A stretch of 64,000 nucleotides of DNA, from the NCBI RefSeq assembly GCF_039655745.1, contig NZ_JBBYXI010000004.1:62001-126000 (forward strand), in the 5' to 3' direction. Origin of the DNA: Hohaiivirga grylli (lineage in GTDB: Bacteria > Pseudomonadota > Alphaproteobacteria > Rhizobiales > Beijerinckiaceae). This document shows positions 1-8,710 of the stretch, in pieces. Below the pieces are notes generated by a model. It was not told the DNA's origin, did no database searches, and saw only the letters and a list, made by a program, of their open reading frames with translations. Each line of letters starts with the position of its first letter. The first letter of the stretch is position 1. The position numbers were made by a program, and so were the translations under genes.

Positions 1-2
1 TT

Positions 3-269
3 GACTGTTTCTACGAAGGCGAGAATATGCTCGTTATCCATCCGGATGAGTGTATTGATTGTGGCGTTTGTGAACCAGAATGCCCGGCAGATGCCATTCG
101 TCCGGATACTGAACCGGATACAGAGAGCTGGCTGAAGCTTAATGCTGATATGGCCCGTATCTGGCCTAACCTGACACAGAAGAAAGACCCGTTGCCGGAT
201 GCGGCTGAATGGGATGGAAAGCCTAATAAAATAGAGCATTTCTCCAATAAGCCAGGTGATGGCGACTAA
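3..269 (+). CDS. fdxA: Ferredoxin FdxA, C-terminal part (5' end outside window)
   Basis: This is the C-terminal 88 codons of a 7Fe-type (3Fe-4S plus 4Fe-4S) ferredoxin, a small cytoplasmic electron carrier. The frame is open from the left edge and reads DCFYEGENMLVIHPDECIDC, followed by a Cys-x2-Cys-x2-Cys-x3-Cys-Pro cluster ligand pattern. The rest is the acidic, tryptophan-containing tail typical of alphaproteobacterial FdxA, whose usual length is about 107-112 residues, so about 20-25 residues lie outside the window. The ATG at 27 is internal and is not the start. A rho-independent terminator follows, so it is the last gene of its transcript. Family identity is clear from the motif; the redox partner cannot be inferred. 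Confidence 0.93.
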   Translation, partial: DCFYEGENMLVIHPDECIDCGVCEPECPADAIRPDTEPDTESWLKLNADMARIWPNLTQKKDPLPDAAEWDGKPNKIEHFSNKPGDGD

Positions 270-304
270 GCAACAAACTATAAAAATCAGAATGTTACAG
301 TTTA

Positions 305-345
305 CTCTCCGCTAACGATCTTTCGCGGAGAGCGCGTTTTCTTTT
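305..345 (+). terminator. Intrinsic terminator after fdxA
   Basis: A perfect 8-bp stem, CTCTCCGC (305-312) with GCGGAGAG (325-332), is followed by a T-rich run at 337-345. Confidence 0.85.
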
Positions 346-628
346 GCTTTATTAGCTTTTTTGTGATAGGGTCTCCTTTACTGTCAATTGCGCATCCTGC
401 GTACAACATCCCGTAAAGCGACTGTCAGAAAGGTAGGCAGGGGCATTATGGCTCTAACTATGTTATCGATAGGGATGATGTGTGGAATTCCACTTGCAAC
501 TGACTTGAGCGCGGCATCAGACGAGACGTGTTTCGTCTGAGCCTTTGTTTTTTGTCTCGCCGGTTCATGCCGGAAGATTTAGCCCGAATGTTTCTGACAT
601 TGAGGGCAAGGTAGGAGGCCCCGATAAC
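346..628 (+). promoter_or_regulatory. Long carD leader region with short ORF and hairpin
   Basis: This gene-free stretch must carry the carD promoter. It holds a 30-codon open frame (448-540) that starts with an ATG after an AGGGG-like Shine-Dalgarno sequence. The frame ends in a TGA lying inside a hairpin, CAGACGA (518-524) with TCGTCTG (533-539), which is followed by a T-rich run at 544-553. The layout resembles a leader-peptide attenuator, but a chance arrangement is possible. No clear -35/-10 pair was assigned. Confidence 0.3.
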
Positions 629-1210
629 ATGACGACCACTAAGAAGACCTCACCACGCGGAGGTTTCAAGACCGGCGAAGCGATTGTCTACCCGGCTCAT
701 GGCGTAGGTCACATCATGGCTATCGAAGAGCAGGAAGTTGCTGGTTTCAAACTGGAACTTTTTGTTGTTTCTTTCGAAAAAGATAAAATGGTTCTTCGTG
801 TTCCAACCGCTAAAGCTGCCAGTGTTGGCATGCGTAAGCTGGCGGAGCCAGAGCATGTTGAGAAAGTTCTCGTTGTTCTGTCTGGACGTGCACGCATTAA
901 GCGCACCATGTGGTCGCGCCGTGCGCAGGAATATGAAGCAAAGATCAATTCAGGTGATCTCGTTTCAGTGGCAGAGGTTGTTCGTGACTTGTATCGCTCT
1001 GAAGCACAGCCTGAGCAGTCTTACAGCGAGCGTCAGCTTTATGAGGCTGCCCTTGAGCGCGTTGTCAGCGAAGTCGCTGCCGTTAACAAGGTAACAGCAA
1101 CAGAAGCTCTTGCTCTGATTGAAGGCCGTCTTGCCAAGTCTCCACGTCGCGTAAAGGCTGCTGAGGGTGAAGCAGATACGTCTGAAGATCAGGAAGAAGC
1201 AGCTGCATAA
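629..1210 (+). CDS. carD: CarD family transcriptional regulator
   Basis: The 193-residue protein has the N-terminal CarD/TRCF RNA-polymerase-interacting domain (roughly residues 10-70, with the motif YPAHGVGHI) and a helical DNA-binding C-terminal half ending in an acidic tail. CarD proteins bind the RNA polymerase beta subunit and stabilise open complexes, notably at rRNA and growth genes. An upstream in-frame GTG/TTG-type extension to 545 exists. The ATG at 629 is preferred because AGGAGG lies at 613-618 and the conserved domain begins just after it. It stands alone between a terminator-like leader and a strong terminator, and the next gene is rpoH, a common alphaproteobacterial neighbourhood. 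Confidence 0.93.
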   Translation: MTTTKKTSPRGGFKTGEAIVYPAHGVGHIMAIEEQEVAGFKLELFVVSFEKDKMVLRVPTAKAASVGMRKLAEPEHVEKVLVVLSGRARIKRTMWSRRAQEYEAKINSGDLVSVAEVVRDLYRSEAQPEQSYSERQLYEAALERVVSEVAAVNKVTATEALALIEGRLAKSPRRVKAAEGEADTSEDQEEAAA

Positions 1211-1233
1211 TTTCCTGATAATAATCTTTTAAT

Positions 1234-1270
1234 AAAAAGACCCCGGTTTTATTAAAGCCGGGGTCTTTTT
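1234..1270. terminator. Bidirectional terminator after carD
   Basis: AAAAAGACCCCGG pairs with CCGGGGTCTTTTT around a short loop, with A and T runs on both sides, so it can act on either strand. Confidence 0.9.
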
Positions 1271-1552
1271 ATATCCGCGGGTGAAAAATATAGGTCAGGT
1301 TTTTAAAATGCCTACCTTAGATCAATCAGGCTGTTTTATTTCTTTTCTCATGAATTGTGAAATATCTGACGCAGAAAAGCTAAAATAATTCATGTGGTTC
1401 CATAAGATTATGTCGAAAAATGAGAAAAATAATCGCTTTGTGTGAATCAGCACGGGCCCACAATTGAATAAAAAAAAGTCTTAAATTCGAGTGAACTTTC
1501 TCTGTCCTGGGCCGTTCCTACTCAGTCGATGTTGTGATGAGTGGAGGTTACC
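1271..1552 (+). other. Gene-free rpoH upstream region
   Basis: This AT-rich stretch must hold the rpoH promoter. I see no confident -35/-10 pair and no coding signal. A GTGGAGG Shine-Dalgarno sequence sits at 1541-1547, just before the rpoH ATG. Confidence 0.5.
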
Positions 1553-2425
1553 ATGGGTGGAGTACCAGGAGTCGGACGCCAGTTTATCAGAGCAGCCATG
1601 GATGCTCCTTTTCTTGAGCGTGATGAAGAGCGGCAGCTTGCCGTCTTATGGAAAGACAATCATGATGAAGTTGCTCTGCACCGCCTTGCCTATGCCCACA
1701 TGCGTCTGGTGATCTCAATCGCTGCCAAATTCAAGCACTACGGTCTGCCAATGTCTGATCTTGTTCAGGAAGGTCACGTGGGCTTGCTGGAAGCTGCAGC
1801 ACGTTTTGAGCCAGAGCGGGAAGTTCGCTTCTCAACTTATGCCACGTGGTGGATACGGGCATCAATTCAGGACTATATTCTTCGTAACTGGTCAATTGTT
1901 CGTGGTGGTACCAGCTCTGCCCAGAAGACACTCTTCTTCAACCTGCGCCGCCTGAGGGCACGTTTGGCACAGGGACAGAATGAACTTGTCTCTGACGAGG
2001 CCCATAATGCGATTGCTCTGGCTATTGGCGTTTCCAGCAGTGATGTTGCTTTGATGGATGCAAGATTGTCAGCGCCCGATACGTCGCTTAACGCTCCGGT
2101 GATGGATAGCGATTCCGGTACTAATTCAGAACGTATTGAATTTCTGGTCGATGGCAGCCCGCTTCCGGATGAATCAGTCTCCGATTCAATTGATAGCGAA
2201 CGCCGCGCCGAGTGGCTGGATCATGCACTTGATGTTCTTAATGAGCGTGAACTGCGTATCTTGAGGGCCCGTCGCCTGCAGGATGATCAGGTAACACTTG
2301 AACTGCTTGGTGATGATCTTGGGATTTCCAAGGAACGTGTTCGTCAGATTGAGAACCGGGCACTGGAAAAACTGCGGCGTGCATTAGTTGAGCGCCATCC
2401 AAAGGCAGTTGGAGCTTTCGTCTGA
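1553..2425 (+). CDS. rpoH: RNA polymerase sigma factor RpoH (sigma-32)
   Basis: This 290-residue heat-shock sigma factor directs RNA polymerase to chaperone and protease promoters. Region 2 is recognisable (KHYGLPMSDLVQEG, then RFSTYATWWIR). It is followed by the RpoH box QKTLFFNLRRLR (about residues 124-135), which separates RpoH from other group 3 sigma factors. Region 4 has the helix-turn-helix ending in ISKERVRQIENRALEKLR. The ATG at 1553 is chosen because the GTG at 1541 forms part of its Shine-Dalgarno sequence GTGGAGG. The clpB promoter at 43579 fits the RpoH consensus, giving a likely target inside this window. Confidence 0.96.
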   Translation: MGGVPGVGRQFIRAAMDAPFLERDEERQLAVLWKDNHDEVALHRLAYAHMRLVISIAAKFKHYGLPMSDLVQEGHVGLLEAAARFEPEREVRFSTYATWWIRASIQDYILRNWSIVRGGTSSAQKTLFFNLRRLRARLAQGQNELVSDEAHNAIALAIGVSSSDVALMDARLSAPDTSLNAPVMDSDSGTNSERIEFLVDGSPLPDESVSDSIDSERRAEWLDHALDVLNERELRILRARRLQDDQVTLELLGDDLGISKERVRQIENRALEKLRRALVERHPKAVGAFV

Positions 2426-2459
2426 GAGATTATTGCTGTCACTTAATCTCATGACGGGG

Positions 2460-2490
2460 TGCGCCGTGGAAATTCTGCGGCGCATTTTTT
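2460..2490 (+). terminator. Intrinsic terminator after rpoH
   Basis: The stem TGCGCCG (2460-2466) pairs with CGGCGCA (2478-2484) and is followed by six T. The T run overlaps the stop codon of the convergent protease gene. Confidence 0.88.
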
Positions 2491-3922
2491 AATCAGCGAT
2501 AATCTTGTATTCAGCTCCAGCCTGAAGCGCTGTTGATGTTGAAATGCCGTTAAGAGCGGCAAACCGCTCCAGAGGGCGATCTGTTACAATCATCATTGAG
2601 GCAAGGCTTTCAGGCGTATCACCCGCCCGGGCGGTAACAATCTTGATGTGCAGCGGGCTAATACGACGGGCCTCATCACTATTGATTTGGCGTAGCGTGC
2701 CCAGCGACTGGTTAAAGACGCGGTCAATATCACCGGTATTGGTTGGGGCTGCAATGATTAACCGGAAGACGGTATCTCCAATCTGAACGGCTGCCAGACG
2801 GAAGTTCCATTCCGCACTGCGGGAAGAAGCTGTTGCAGCTGGCAACCCATTGATTGTGATATTTGTGATGGAATCCGTTTCAATCGTTTCGTTCCACGTA
2901 TTGCGCAGAACATCCTCAAGGGATTGGCCTGAACGGCTTTCGACGGCATCAAAAAGCAGCTTGTAGGTACCATTGCTTGAGGCACCGAGTACTGCGCGAG
3001 AAGTATTTTCAAGCGAAAAGCCTTCAGGAGCATCAAATGTCACGCCAAAGCGTGCATGAACAAATCGTCTGCCACGTACAATGCCATCGGAAGGATCGTC
3101 ACCAAAGGCAATGCCATTGATTGCAGACAGATACGTTGAACGATCTGTCCCCTGTGCACGTGGACTTGAGAATTTTTTGGCTTCTGTCAAAGCACGCCGA
3201 ATACGATCTGCCGTGCTTGGGTGGGTCGCAAGCATGTCAGGTGAAGTTTTGGATTTAGCCGTACTGTTTACTGAACGGCTGAGATTCGCCAGAAAGCCTG
3301 CTGCACCATAAGGGTCAAAACCTGCTGCAGCCAGTGTCTTGATCCCAACTTCATCCGCCTCAATTTCCTGAGACCGGGAAAAGCTTGCGAGACTGACTTT
3401 ACTGCGTGTCTTGACCATGCGGCCTGCTGCCGGGTCGCTTAATACTTCTGTGTTGACCCGCTGTACCAGAGAAGAGCGTGCCTGCAGTTCAGTCCGTGCT
3501 TCAGCGTGGTTCAGTGTGACATGGGCCATCTCATGAGAGAGGACGGCTGCAATTTCAGAGGAATTATTGGCAACGCTTAAGAGGCCCCGGGTTACATAAA
3601 GATGCCCGGATGGCAGCGCAAAGGCGTTGGCAATAGGAGAATTCAGAATTGTAACTTTATAGGATCTGTCGGGTCTGTCTGAGGCACGTACAAGCCGCTG
3701 GACAATATTTTCCAGCATACGTTTGGCAGGTGGATAATTATACTCACCTCCGAAGGCTGCAACAAGTCGTGCATGATCTCTGGAACTGTCTGAGAAAGCT
3801 CCAAGCGTGCGTGGGGTATTTGCTGGCAAAGATATTTTGCCATTAGTAGAGCAGGCAGCCAAAAGACACAGCACAAGTGCTGATACGCCATACTTGAATG
3901 TCGTTTTCAGAACACCAACCAT
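2489..3922 (-). CDS. M48 family metalloprotease, lipoprotein
   Basis: This is a periplasmic zinc metallopeptidase of the M48 (BepA/YfgC-like) type, the group that handles outer-membrane protein quality control. With the start at 3922 it has 477 residues: a lipoprotein signal ending LLAAC (Cys about residue 24), the zinc motif HEMAH (about 130-134), and a downstream glutamate in EIEADEVG. A long C-terminal region follows and ends in a LysM-like segment of about 50 residues. An in-frame ATG at 4015 would add 31 residues; the lipobox spacing favours 3922, but neither start has a strong ribosome site. It converges with rpoH. Its exact substrate is unknown. Confidence 0.88.
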   Translation of the reverse strand: MVGVLKTTFKYGVSALVLCLLAACSTNGKISLPANTPRTLGAFSDSSRDHARLVAAFGGEYNYPPAKRMLENIVQRLVRASDRPDRSYKVTILNSPIANAFALPSGHLYVTRGLLSVANNSSEIAAVLSHEMAHVTLNHAEARTELQARSSLVQRVNTEVLSDPAAGRMVKTRSKVSLASFSRSQEIEADEVGIKTLAAAGFDPYGAAGFLANLSRSVNSTAKSKTSPDMLATHPSTADRIRRALTEAKKFSSPRAQGTDRSTYLSAINGIAFGDDPSDGIVRGRRFVHARFGVTFDAPEGFSLENTSRAVLGASSNGTYKLLFDAVESRSGQSLEDVLRNTWNETIETDSITNITINGLPAATASSRSAEWNFRLAAVQIGDTVFRLIIAAPTNTGDIDRVFNQSLGTLRQINSDEARRISPLHIKIVTARAGDTPESLASMMIVTDRPLERFAALNGISTSTALQAGAEYKIIAD

Positions 3923-4129
3923 ACCGACTAACAACGCGCCCGACTGTTTCTTCCCGATGATCACTATTGAATTATCTGAGAAATCAGAAATCCCTAGAAT
4001 ACCCATATAGGGCATAAGCTGGATAATGGAACATAATTCATACCATCTCCACCTTCATTCTGGCTATAATATATGACCTGTATACAAACATTAAAATAGT
4101 TGCGCTTTTATCTCATTTTTTGTGTGATT

Positions 4130-4957
4130 TTACACGCCGCCATCCAGTTGTAACAGCTCAGTTGCCTGAATCTCGATTGAGGGGCCCCAATGATCAGAAA
4201 ATTTTACAGTTCCCCGTAACAAAACTGTTCTGCCTTTTATCTCATTTACAGATAGGCCGGTTTCTTTCAGCTTGCCCCATATTCCGGCGGGTATCATGGC
4301 GGCCAGATCATTTTTCCAGTTGGTGCCAAAATTCAGATAGGTCCAGTTTTTACGTTCACCGATATTGATGATGGTGCCGTATACCAAAACAAACTGGCCG
4401 TTTTTTTCCTTTAGAGTCTGGATGTCTGTTGCTGCAATCGGTGTGAAGCTGTTTGTCGCCCAGAGGCCAAACTTGCCTTCCCTGGCTTCCTTCTCTGACT
4501 CAAGCAGCTGTGGTGTACACAGGCGCGTTTTCTCGCGTGCTGAAACAATGGCCTGCCCTTTTCTGACAAGTTTATGGGCGATGTCATCGTTATTATGGGA
4601 AACGGCTGCCATGTATCGTTTCCACCGATCAGGCTTGCTTTGCAGTTTAACAATAACTGTTTTTCCAAACAGCTTGCTGATCTCCTGAAACCTGCGGTTA
4701 TTCCGGCCTTTCCATTGTGGAATAATGACATCGGCCAGATACACAGTCTGTCCTGAGGAGAGCATTAAGTCGCCGTATTTATTCCAGCCAACAACCTGAG
4801 TGGTTATTTCCTTGTCAAAGCAGGCCTTGTTATTCCTGATCTGGGTTGCCGCAAAGGCAGACTGGGCTGTCAGAATAAGCCCGATCATTCCAATAAAAAT
4901 CCGCGTCAAAAAGGACTTCGGCGCGGATTTTGAGATTACTTTAAACCTGTCGGACAA
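4130..4957 (-). CDS. Secreted thermonuclease-family (SNase-like) protein
   Basis: The 275-residue protein has a signal peptide (to about residue 36, ending SAFA), a staphylococcal-nuclease-like fold around residues 45-165 with the family's characteristic KFGLWA end, and an extra C-terminal OB-like domain (YLNFGTNW). A periplasmic or extracellular nucleic-acid-binding role is inferred. The canonical SNase arginine/glutamate set is not all obvious, so catalysis is not assured. The start is a TTG at 4957 with GGAG overlapping the end of ilvD. The 3-base gap to ilvD implies translational coupling in one operon. Confidence 0.78.
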   Translation of the reverse strand: MSDRFKVISKSAPKSFLTRIFIGMIGLILTAQSAFAATQIRNNKACFDKEITTQVVGWNKYGDLMLSSGQTVYLADVIIPQWKGRNNRRFQEISKLFGKTVIVKLQSKPDRWKRYMAAVSHNNDDIAHKLVRKGQAIVSAREKTRLCTPQLLESEKEAREGKFGLWATNSFTPIAATDIQTLKEKNGQFVLVYGTIINIGERKNWTYLNFGTNWKNDLAAMIPAGIWGKLKETGLSVNEIKGRTVLLRGTVKFSDHWGPSIEIQATELLQLDGGV

Positions 4958-4960
4958 TGC

Positions 4961-6802
4961 TCACTCCGGAACAATACGGACAGCGCCCTTGGCTGCACTG
5001 GTTGTCATGGCAGCATAGGCTTTCAGAGCTGTTGAGACTTTGCGGTCACGCTTCTCAGGCTTCCATGCCTGTTTGCCGCGCGCTTCCATTTCAGCCTGGC
5101 GACGATCAAGTTCATCTTTCGCGACATTGAGATTGATGACACGGCGTGGAATATCAATCTCAATCTCGTCACCATCTTTCACGAGACCAATCAGGCCACC
5201 TTCAGCAGCCTCCGGTGAGACGTGGCCGATTGAGAGCCCGGAAGATCCGCCTGAGAAACGACCATCTGTGATGAGAGCACAGGCTTTACCAAGTCCTTTG
5301 GATTTCAGGTAACTGGTTGGGTAAAGCATTTCCTGCATACCCGGGCCGCCACGTGGGCCTTCGTAGATGATGACGACAATGTCACCAGCCTTGATTTCAT
5401 TTCCGAGAATGGCTTTGACAGCTGCATCCTGACTTTCAAAGACCCGGGCAGGGCCGTTGAAGGTGAGAATGCTGTCATCAACACCCGCTGTTTTAACAAT
5501 ACAGCCATCTTCGGCCAGATTGCCGTACAGAACTGCGAGGCCGCCATCTTGCGAGAAGGCATGCTCTTTACTGCGGATTACACCTTTTGTGCGGTCAGTA
5601 TCGAGCTCGTCATAACGACGTTCCTGACTAAAAGCGACCGTAGTGCGGATGCCTCCGGGTGCGGCGCGGAAGAAAGTGCCGACTGTTTCGCTGTTTGTCA
5701 GTTTGACATCCCAGCGGTTCAGGGCATCGCGCATGGTTTTTTCATGGACTGTTGGTACAGATGTATCAAGCAATCCTGCACGATCCAGCTCGCCCAGAAT
5801 ACCCATGATGCCACCTGCACGGTGAACATCTTCCACGTGGACGTTTGCAACCGCAGGGGCGACTTTGCAGAGTACGGGAACTTTACGTGACAGGCGGTCG
5901 ATATCCTTCATTGTGAAGTCGACTTCACCTTCGTGAGCTGCTGCCAGCAGATGGAGAACCGTATTGGTTGAACCACCCATGGAAATGTCAAGTGCCATGG
6001 CGTTTTCAAAAGCTGCAAATGTGGCAATCGAACGGGGCAGTACGGATGTATCATCCTGCTCATAATAACGGCGGGCCAGATCAACGATCAGATGGCCGGC
6101 TTCCACAAACAGACGCTTACGGTCAGCATGGGTTGCAACAACAGTGCCGTTGCCGGGAAGGGCAAGGCCAAGCGCTTCTGTCAGGCAGTTCATGGAATTG
6201 GCGGTAAACATACCGGAGCAGGAACCGCAGGTTGGACAGGCATTCGCCTCCATTTCCTGAACTTCTTCATCCGAGACGCTGTCATCGGCTGCGGCAACCA
6301 TGGCATCAATCAAATCGACGGCACGGGTTTTGCCGCGCCAGTTGACCTTACCGGCTTCCATCGGGCCGCCTGAGACGAAGATCGTTGGAATATTGAGGCG
6401 CAGTGAGGCCATCAGCATGCCGGGTGTGATCTTGTCACAGTTGGAAATACAGATCAGGGCGTCAGCACAATGGGCATTGACCATATATTCGACAGAGTCA
6501 GCAATGATCTCGCGGGATGGCAGGCTGTAGAGCATGCCGTCATGGCCCATGGCGATGCCGTCATCGACAGCAATGGTATTGAATTCCTTGGCAACACCAC
6601 CGGCCTTTTCAACTTCACGGGCAACAAGCTGGCCCATATCCTTGAGATGAACATGGCCGGGCACGAACTGGGTGAAGGAGTTCGCAATGGCAATAATCGG
6701 CTTGCCAAAATCCTCATTCTTCATGCCAGTGGCGCGCCAGAGACCGCGGGCACCAGCCATATTACGACCGTGGGTGGAAGTACGTGAACGATATTGTGGC
6801 AT
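4961..6802 (-). CDS. ilvD: Dihydroxy-acid dehydratase IlvD
   Basis: This 613-residue enzyme dehydrates 2,3-dihydroxy-acids in the third step of isoleucine and valine synthesis and uses an Fe-S cluster. Family signatures are present: the CDKITPGM motif, the cysteine-rich CPTCGSCSGMFTANSMNC motif, and the GPRGGPGM and DGRFSGGS motifs near the C-terminus. Length is normal. An ATG two codons upstream (6808) touches its own Shine-Dalgarno sequence, so the ATG at 6802 after AAGAG is preferred. It is cotranscribed with the downstream nuclease gene. No leader peptide or attenuator rich in branched-chain codons was recognised upstream. Confidence 0.96.
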   Translation of the reverse strand: MPQYRSRTSTHGRNMAGARGLWRATGMKNEDFGKPIIAIANSFTQFVPGHVHLKDMGQLVAREVEKAGGVAKEFNTIAVDDGIAMGHDGMLYSLPSREIIADSVEYMVNAHCADALICISNCDKITPGMLMASLRLNIPTIFVSGGPMEAGKVNWRGKTRAVDLIDAMVAAADDSVSDEEVQEMEANACPTCGSCSGMFTANSMNCLTEALGLALPGNGTVVATHADRKRLFVEAGHLIVDLARRYYEQDDTSVLPRSIATFAAFENAMALDISMGGSTNTVLHLLAAAHEGEVDFTMKDIDRLSRKVPVLCKVAPAVANVHVEDVHRAGGIMGILGELDRAGLLDTSVPTVHEKTMRDALNRWDVKLTNSETVGTFFRAAPGGIRTTVAFSQERRYDELDTDRTKGVIRSKEHAFSQDGGLAVLYGNLAEDGCIVKTAGVDDSILTFNGPARVFESQDAAVKAILGNEIKAGDIVVIIYEGPRGGPGMQEMLYPTSYLKSKGLGKACALITDGRFSGGSSGLSIGHVSPEAAEGGLIGLVKDGDEIEIDIPRRVINLNVAKDELDRRQAEMEARGKQAWKPEKRDRKVSTALKAYAAMTTSAAKGAVRIVPE

Positions 6803-6993
6803 AATCATCTCTTGAAATAAAAATTCTTGATTGGACCCTTTCTACACAATTTTGTGACGACTGTCAGGCCTGATTACGGCGTTTCCTGTAATTAATCGTC
6901 GCAATAGCTGAAGCTATTGGCATGAGGGTTTATGTCGTGCTAGACGCTTTCTCATCCGGTTCGTGCCGGGGGCGTGCCTCTTGCCGCTTATGC

Positions 6994-7070
6994 GGTCCCG
7001 TAGCTCAGCAGGACAGAGCAGCGGTTTCCTAAACCGAAGGTCGGAAGTTCGAGTCTTCCCGGGATCGCCA
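6994..7070 (+). tRNA. tRNA-Arg (anticodon CCT)
   Basis: The 77-nt cloverleaf has acceptor GGTCCCG pairing with CGGGATC, the D stem GCTC/GAGC, an anticodon arm with loop TTCCTAA (anticodon CCT, reading AGG), the T arm GGAAG-TTCGAGT-CTTCC, discriminator G and an encoded CCA end. The first pair of the anticodon stem is a G-A mismatch. This tRNA is a common integration target, but no attachment repeat or integrase is seen next to it. Confidence 0.95.
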
Positions 7071-7419
7071 ATTTTACAGAATATTGGCTAAATTTTCTTT
7101 GAGACAGTCACGGATTTCATTAAGAGAAGACAAAATGAAGAACCGCCCTCACGCATTATGGCGGCATATCAGATTAGACATATGAAGGATGGCTCACGGA
7201 AAAATTGCCAAAATGACGGAGTATCTTGCTCTTGTGCAAATTCCTGCAATTCCTCTGTTGACCATCAGAAAAAGAAATTACGACCTACAATGACAAAATA
7301 TCTTGAATGCGGGATTAATTTACTTTTAATTTTTGTGAAAAAATACTGGAAAATAATTTTCTGCTACAATTCAGCTCAATCTTATTCCCATAAGAACGGA
7401 TCATGTGGAGGCAAAATAT
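7071..7419 (+). other. Gene-free AT-rich stretch after tRNA-Arg
   Basis: No convincing gene is present. A 112-codon open frame (7158-7496) overlaps the start of the next gene, has poor composition and is not supported. The stretch must hold the promoter of the VWA gene and ends in the Shine-Dalgarno sequence GTGGAGG (7405-7411). Confidence 0.5.
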
Positions 7420-8562
7420 ATGCAATTTATCAAGAAGGTTTATCTTTTATCCGTGCTGACTGGCAGTGTTATTCTCTCAGGTCCAGCGCATTCTGAACCT
7501 GCTAACAATTCTGCTCAGGTTAATGGCGTTGAAGTCGTATTTGTACTTGATACGACAGGCTCAATGAATGGGCTGATTGAAGGCGCCAAGCGTAAGATCT
7601 GGTCGATTGCCAATACGATTGTTGATCAAAACCCTGATGCAAAAATCAAAATGGGATTAGTGGCTTATCGGGATATTGGTGATGACTATGTCACCAAGTC
7701 ATTTAATCTGACGACTGACATTCAGGGTATTTATGCAAACCTCCTCACTTTTGAAGCTGATGGGGGAGGTGATGCTCCTGAATCTGTCAATGAAGCGCTT
7801 GATGTTGCTGTTACCAAGCAGGATTGGACGAGCGAGAGTAGTCAGCAGAATGTCAAACGCATAATCTTTCTTGTTGGTGATGAGCCACCCCATATGGATT
7901 ACAAGCATGATCGCAAGTACCCGGTTGTATTAAAAGACGCGACCCAGAAGGGGATTATCGTTAATGCCATTCAAGTTGATGGCACAACAGAAACAACCCG
8001 CTACTGGAAAGAAATTGCTAAGCTTGGCAATGGCAAATACATCGCAATTCCGCAAGATGGTGGTAAGGTTGTCGATATTGAAACGCCTTATGATGATGAG
8101 ATTATTCAGGTACAGGCTGCTCTCAATAATACGGTTCTTGCTTATGGTACAAAAACGCGGAAAGTGGCCGTTGAGAATAAAAAGGATGCCTATCGTGCCG
8201 CTACCAAATCATCTGCTGCTGAGATGTCAAAATACGTCAATAAAAGCAGTAAAGGAGCCGCTGTTGTAACGGGTAAAGGTGATCTTGTTGCAGACATGAA
8301 TAAAGGTCTCAAACTTGAAACCATTCCGGAACAGGAACTGCCGGAAGTGATGCAAAAGATGGATGTCGAGAAGCGTGCTATCTTTATTCAGGAACAGAAT
8401 GCCAAGCGTATTGAATTAGCAAAGACGCTGAAGGAAAAAGTTGAAAAGCGCGATGCTTATGTCCTTGAACAAAAGGCCAAAATGCAGAAAGCTGGTAAAA
8501 CAAAGGACAGCTTTGATACGGTTGTCGAGAAGATGCTTTCAGAGCAGATTAAAGGCAAATAA
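7420..8562 (+). CDS. Secreted von Willebrand factor type A domain protein
   Basis: The 380-residue protein has a signal peptide of about 26 residues (ending PAHS) and a VWA domain (about 35-220) that opens with the metal-ion adhesion-site motif DTTGSMNG. A lysine/glutamate-rich helical C-terminal region, probably coiled coil, follows. VWA domains bind protein ligands through a divalent metal; the ligand here is unknown. The start at 7420 is set by GTGGAGG eight bases upstream. It is a single-gene unit between the tRNA and its own terminator, and its function is not otherwise recognisable. Confidence 0.82.
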   Translation: MQFIKKVYLLSVLTGSVILSGPAHSEPANNSAQVNGVEVVFVLDTTGSMNGLIEGAKRKIWSIANTIVDQNPDAKIKMGLVAYRDIGDDYVTKSFNLTTDIQGIYANLLTFEADGGGDAPESVNEALDVAVTKQDWTSESSQQNVKRIIFLVGDEPPHMDYKHDRKYPVVLKDATQKGIIVNAIQVDGTTETTRYWKEIAKLGNGKYIAIPQDGGKVVDIETPYDDEIIQVQAALNNTVLAYGTKTRKVAVENKKDAYRAATKSSAAEMSKYVNKSSKGAAVVTGKGDLVADMNKGLKLETIPEQELPEVMQKMDVEKRAIFIQEQNAKRIELAKTLKEKVEKRDAYVLEQKAKMQKAGKTKDSFDTVVEKMLSEQIKGK

Positions 8563-8571
8563 GCAGCCAAG

Positions 8572-8611
8572 ATAAAGCCTCAGGAAAGAATATCTCCAGA
8601 GGCTTTATTTT
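8572..8611 (+). terminator. Intrinsic terminator after VWA gene
   Basis: ATAAAGCCTC (8572-8581) pairs with GAGGCTTTAT (8599-8608) and is followed by T residues. The 3' arm resembles that of the fghA terminator at 11003. Confidence 0.85.
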
Positions 8612-8647
8612 ATGCAATTCCACTTATCAGTATTCTTGAAGTTCCAT

Positions 8648-8685
8648 ATACTCCTACCAGTATATTGACATACTCCCACCAGTAT
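8648..8685 (+). promoter_or_regulatory. Two FrmR operator-like sites with -35-like element
   Basis: Two copies of ATACT-CCYACC-AGTAT lie at 8648-8663 and 8670-8685, 22 bp apart. The half-sites are inverted around a C-rich core, the layout known for RcnR/FrmR repressors (TACT-G/C tract-AGTA). A TTGACA at 8665-8670 lies between them and touches the second, so bound repressor would block the promoter. A -10 element is not clear. Confidence 0.75.
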
Positions 8686-8710
8686 GTGAGTAGAGGTATG
8701 AGGAGAGTAA

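Noticed and set aside
6994..7419. tRNA-Arg as an integration site of a mobile element
   Set aside because: No repeated tRNA end, integrase or abrupt gene content change could be found; the downstream genes are ordinary chromosomal ones.
7158..7496. 112-codon frame upstream of and overlapping the VWA gene
   Set aside because: It runs into the signal-peptide region of the VWA gene in another frame, and its composition (Lys, Cys, Asn rich) looks like AT-rich non-coding DNA.
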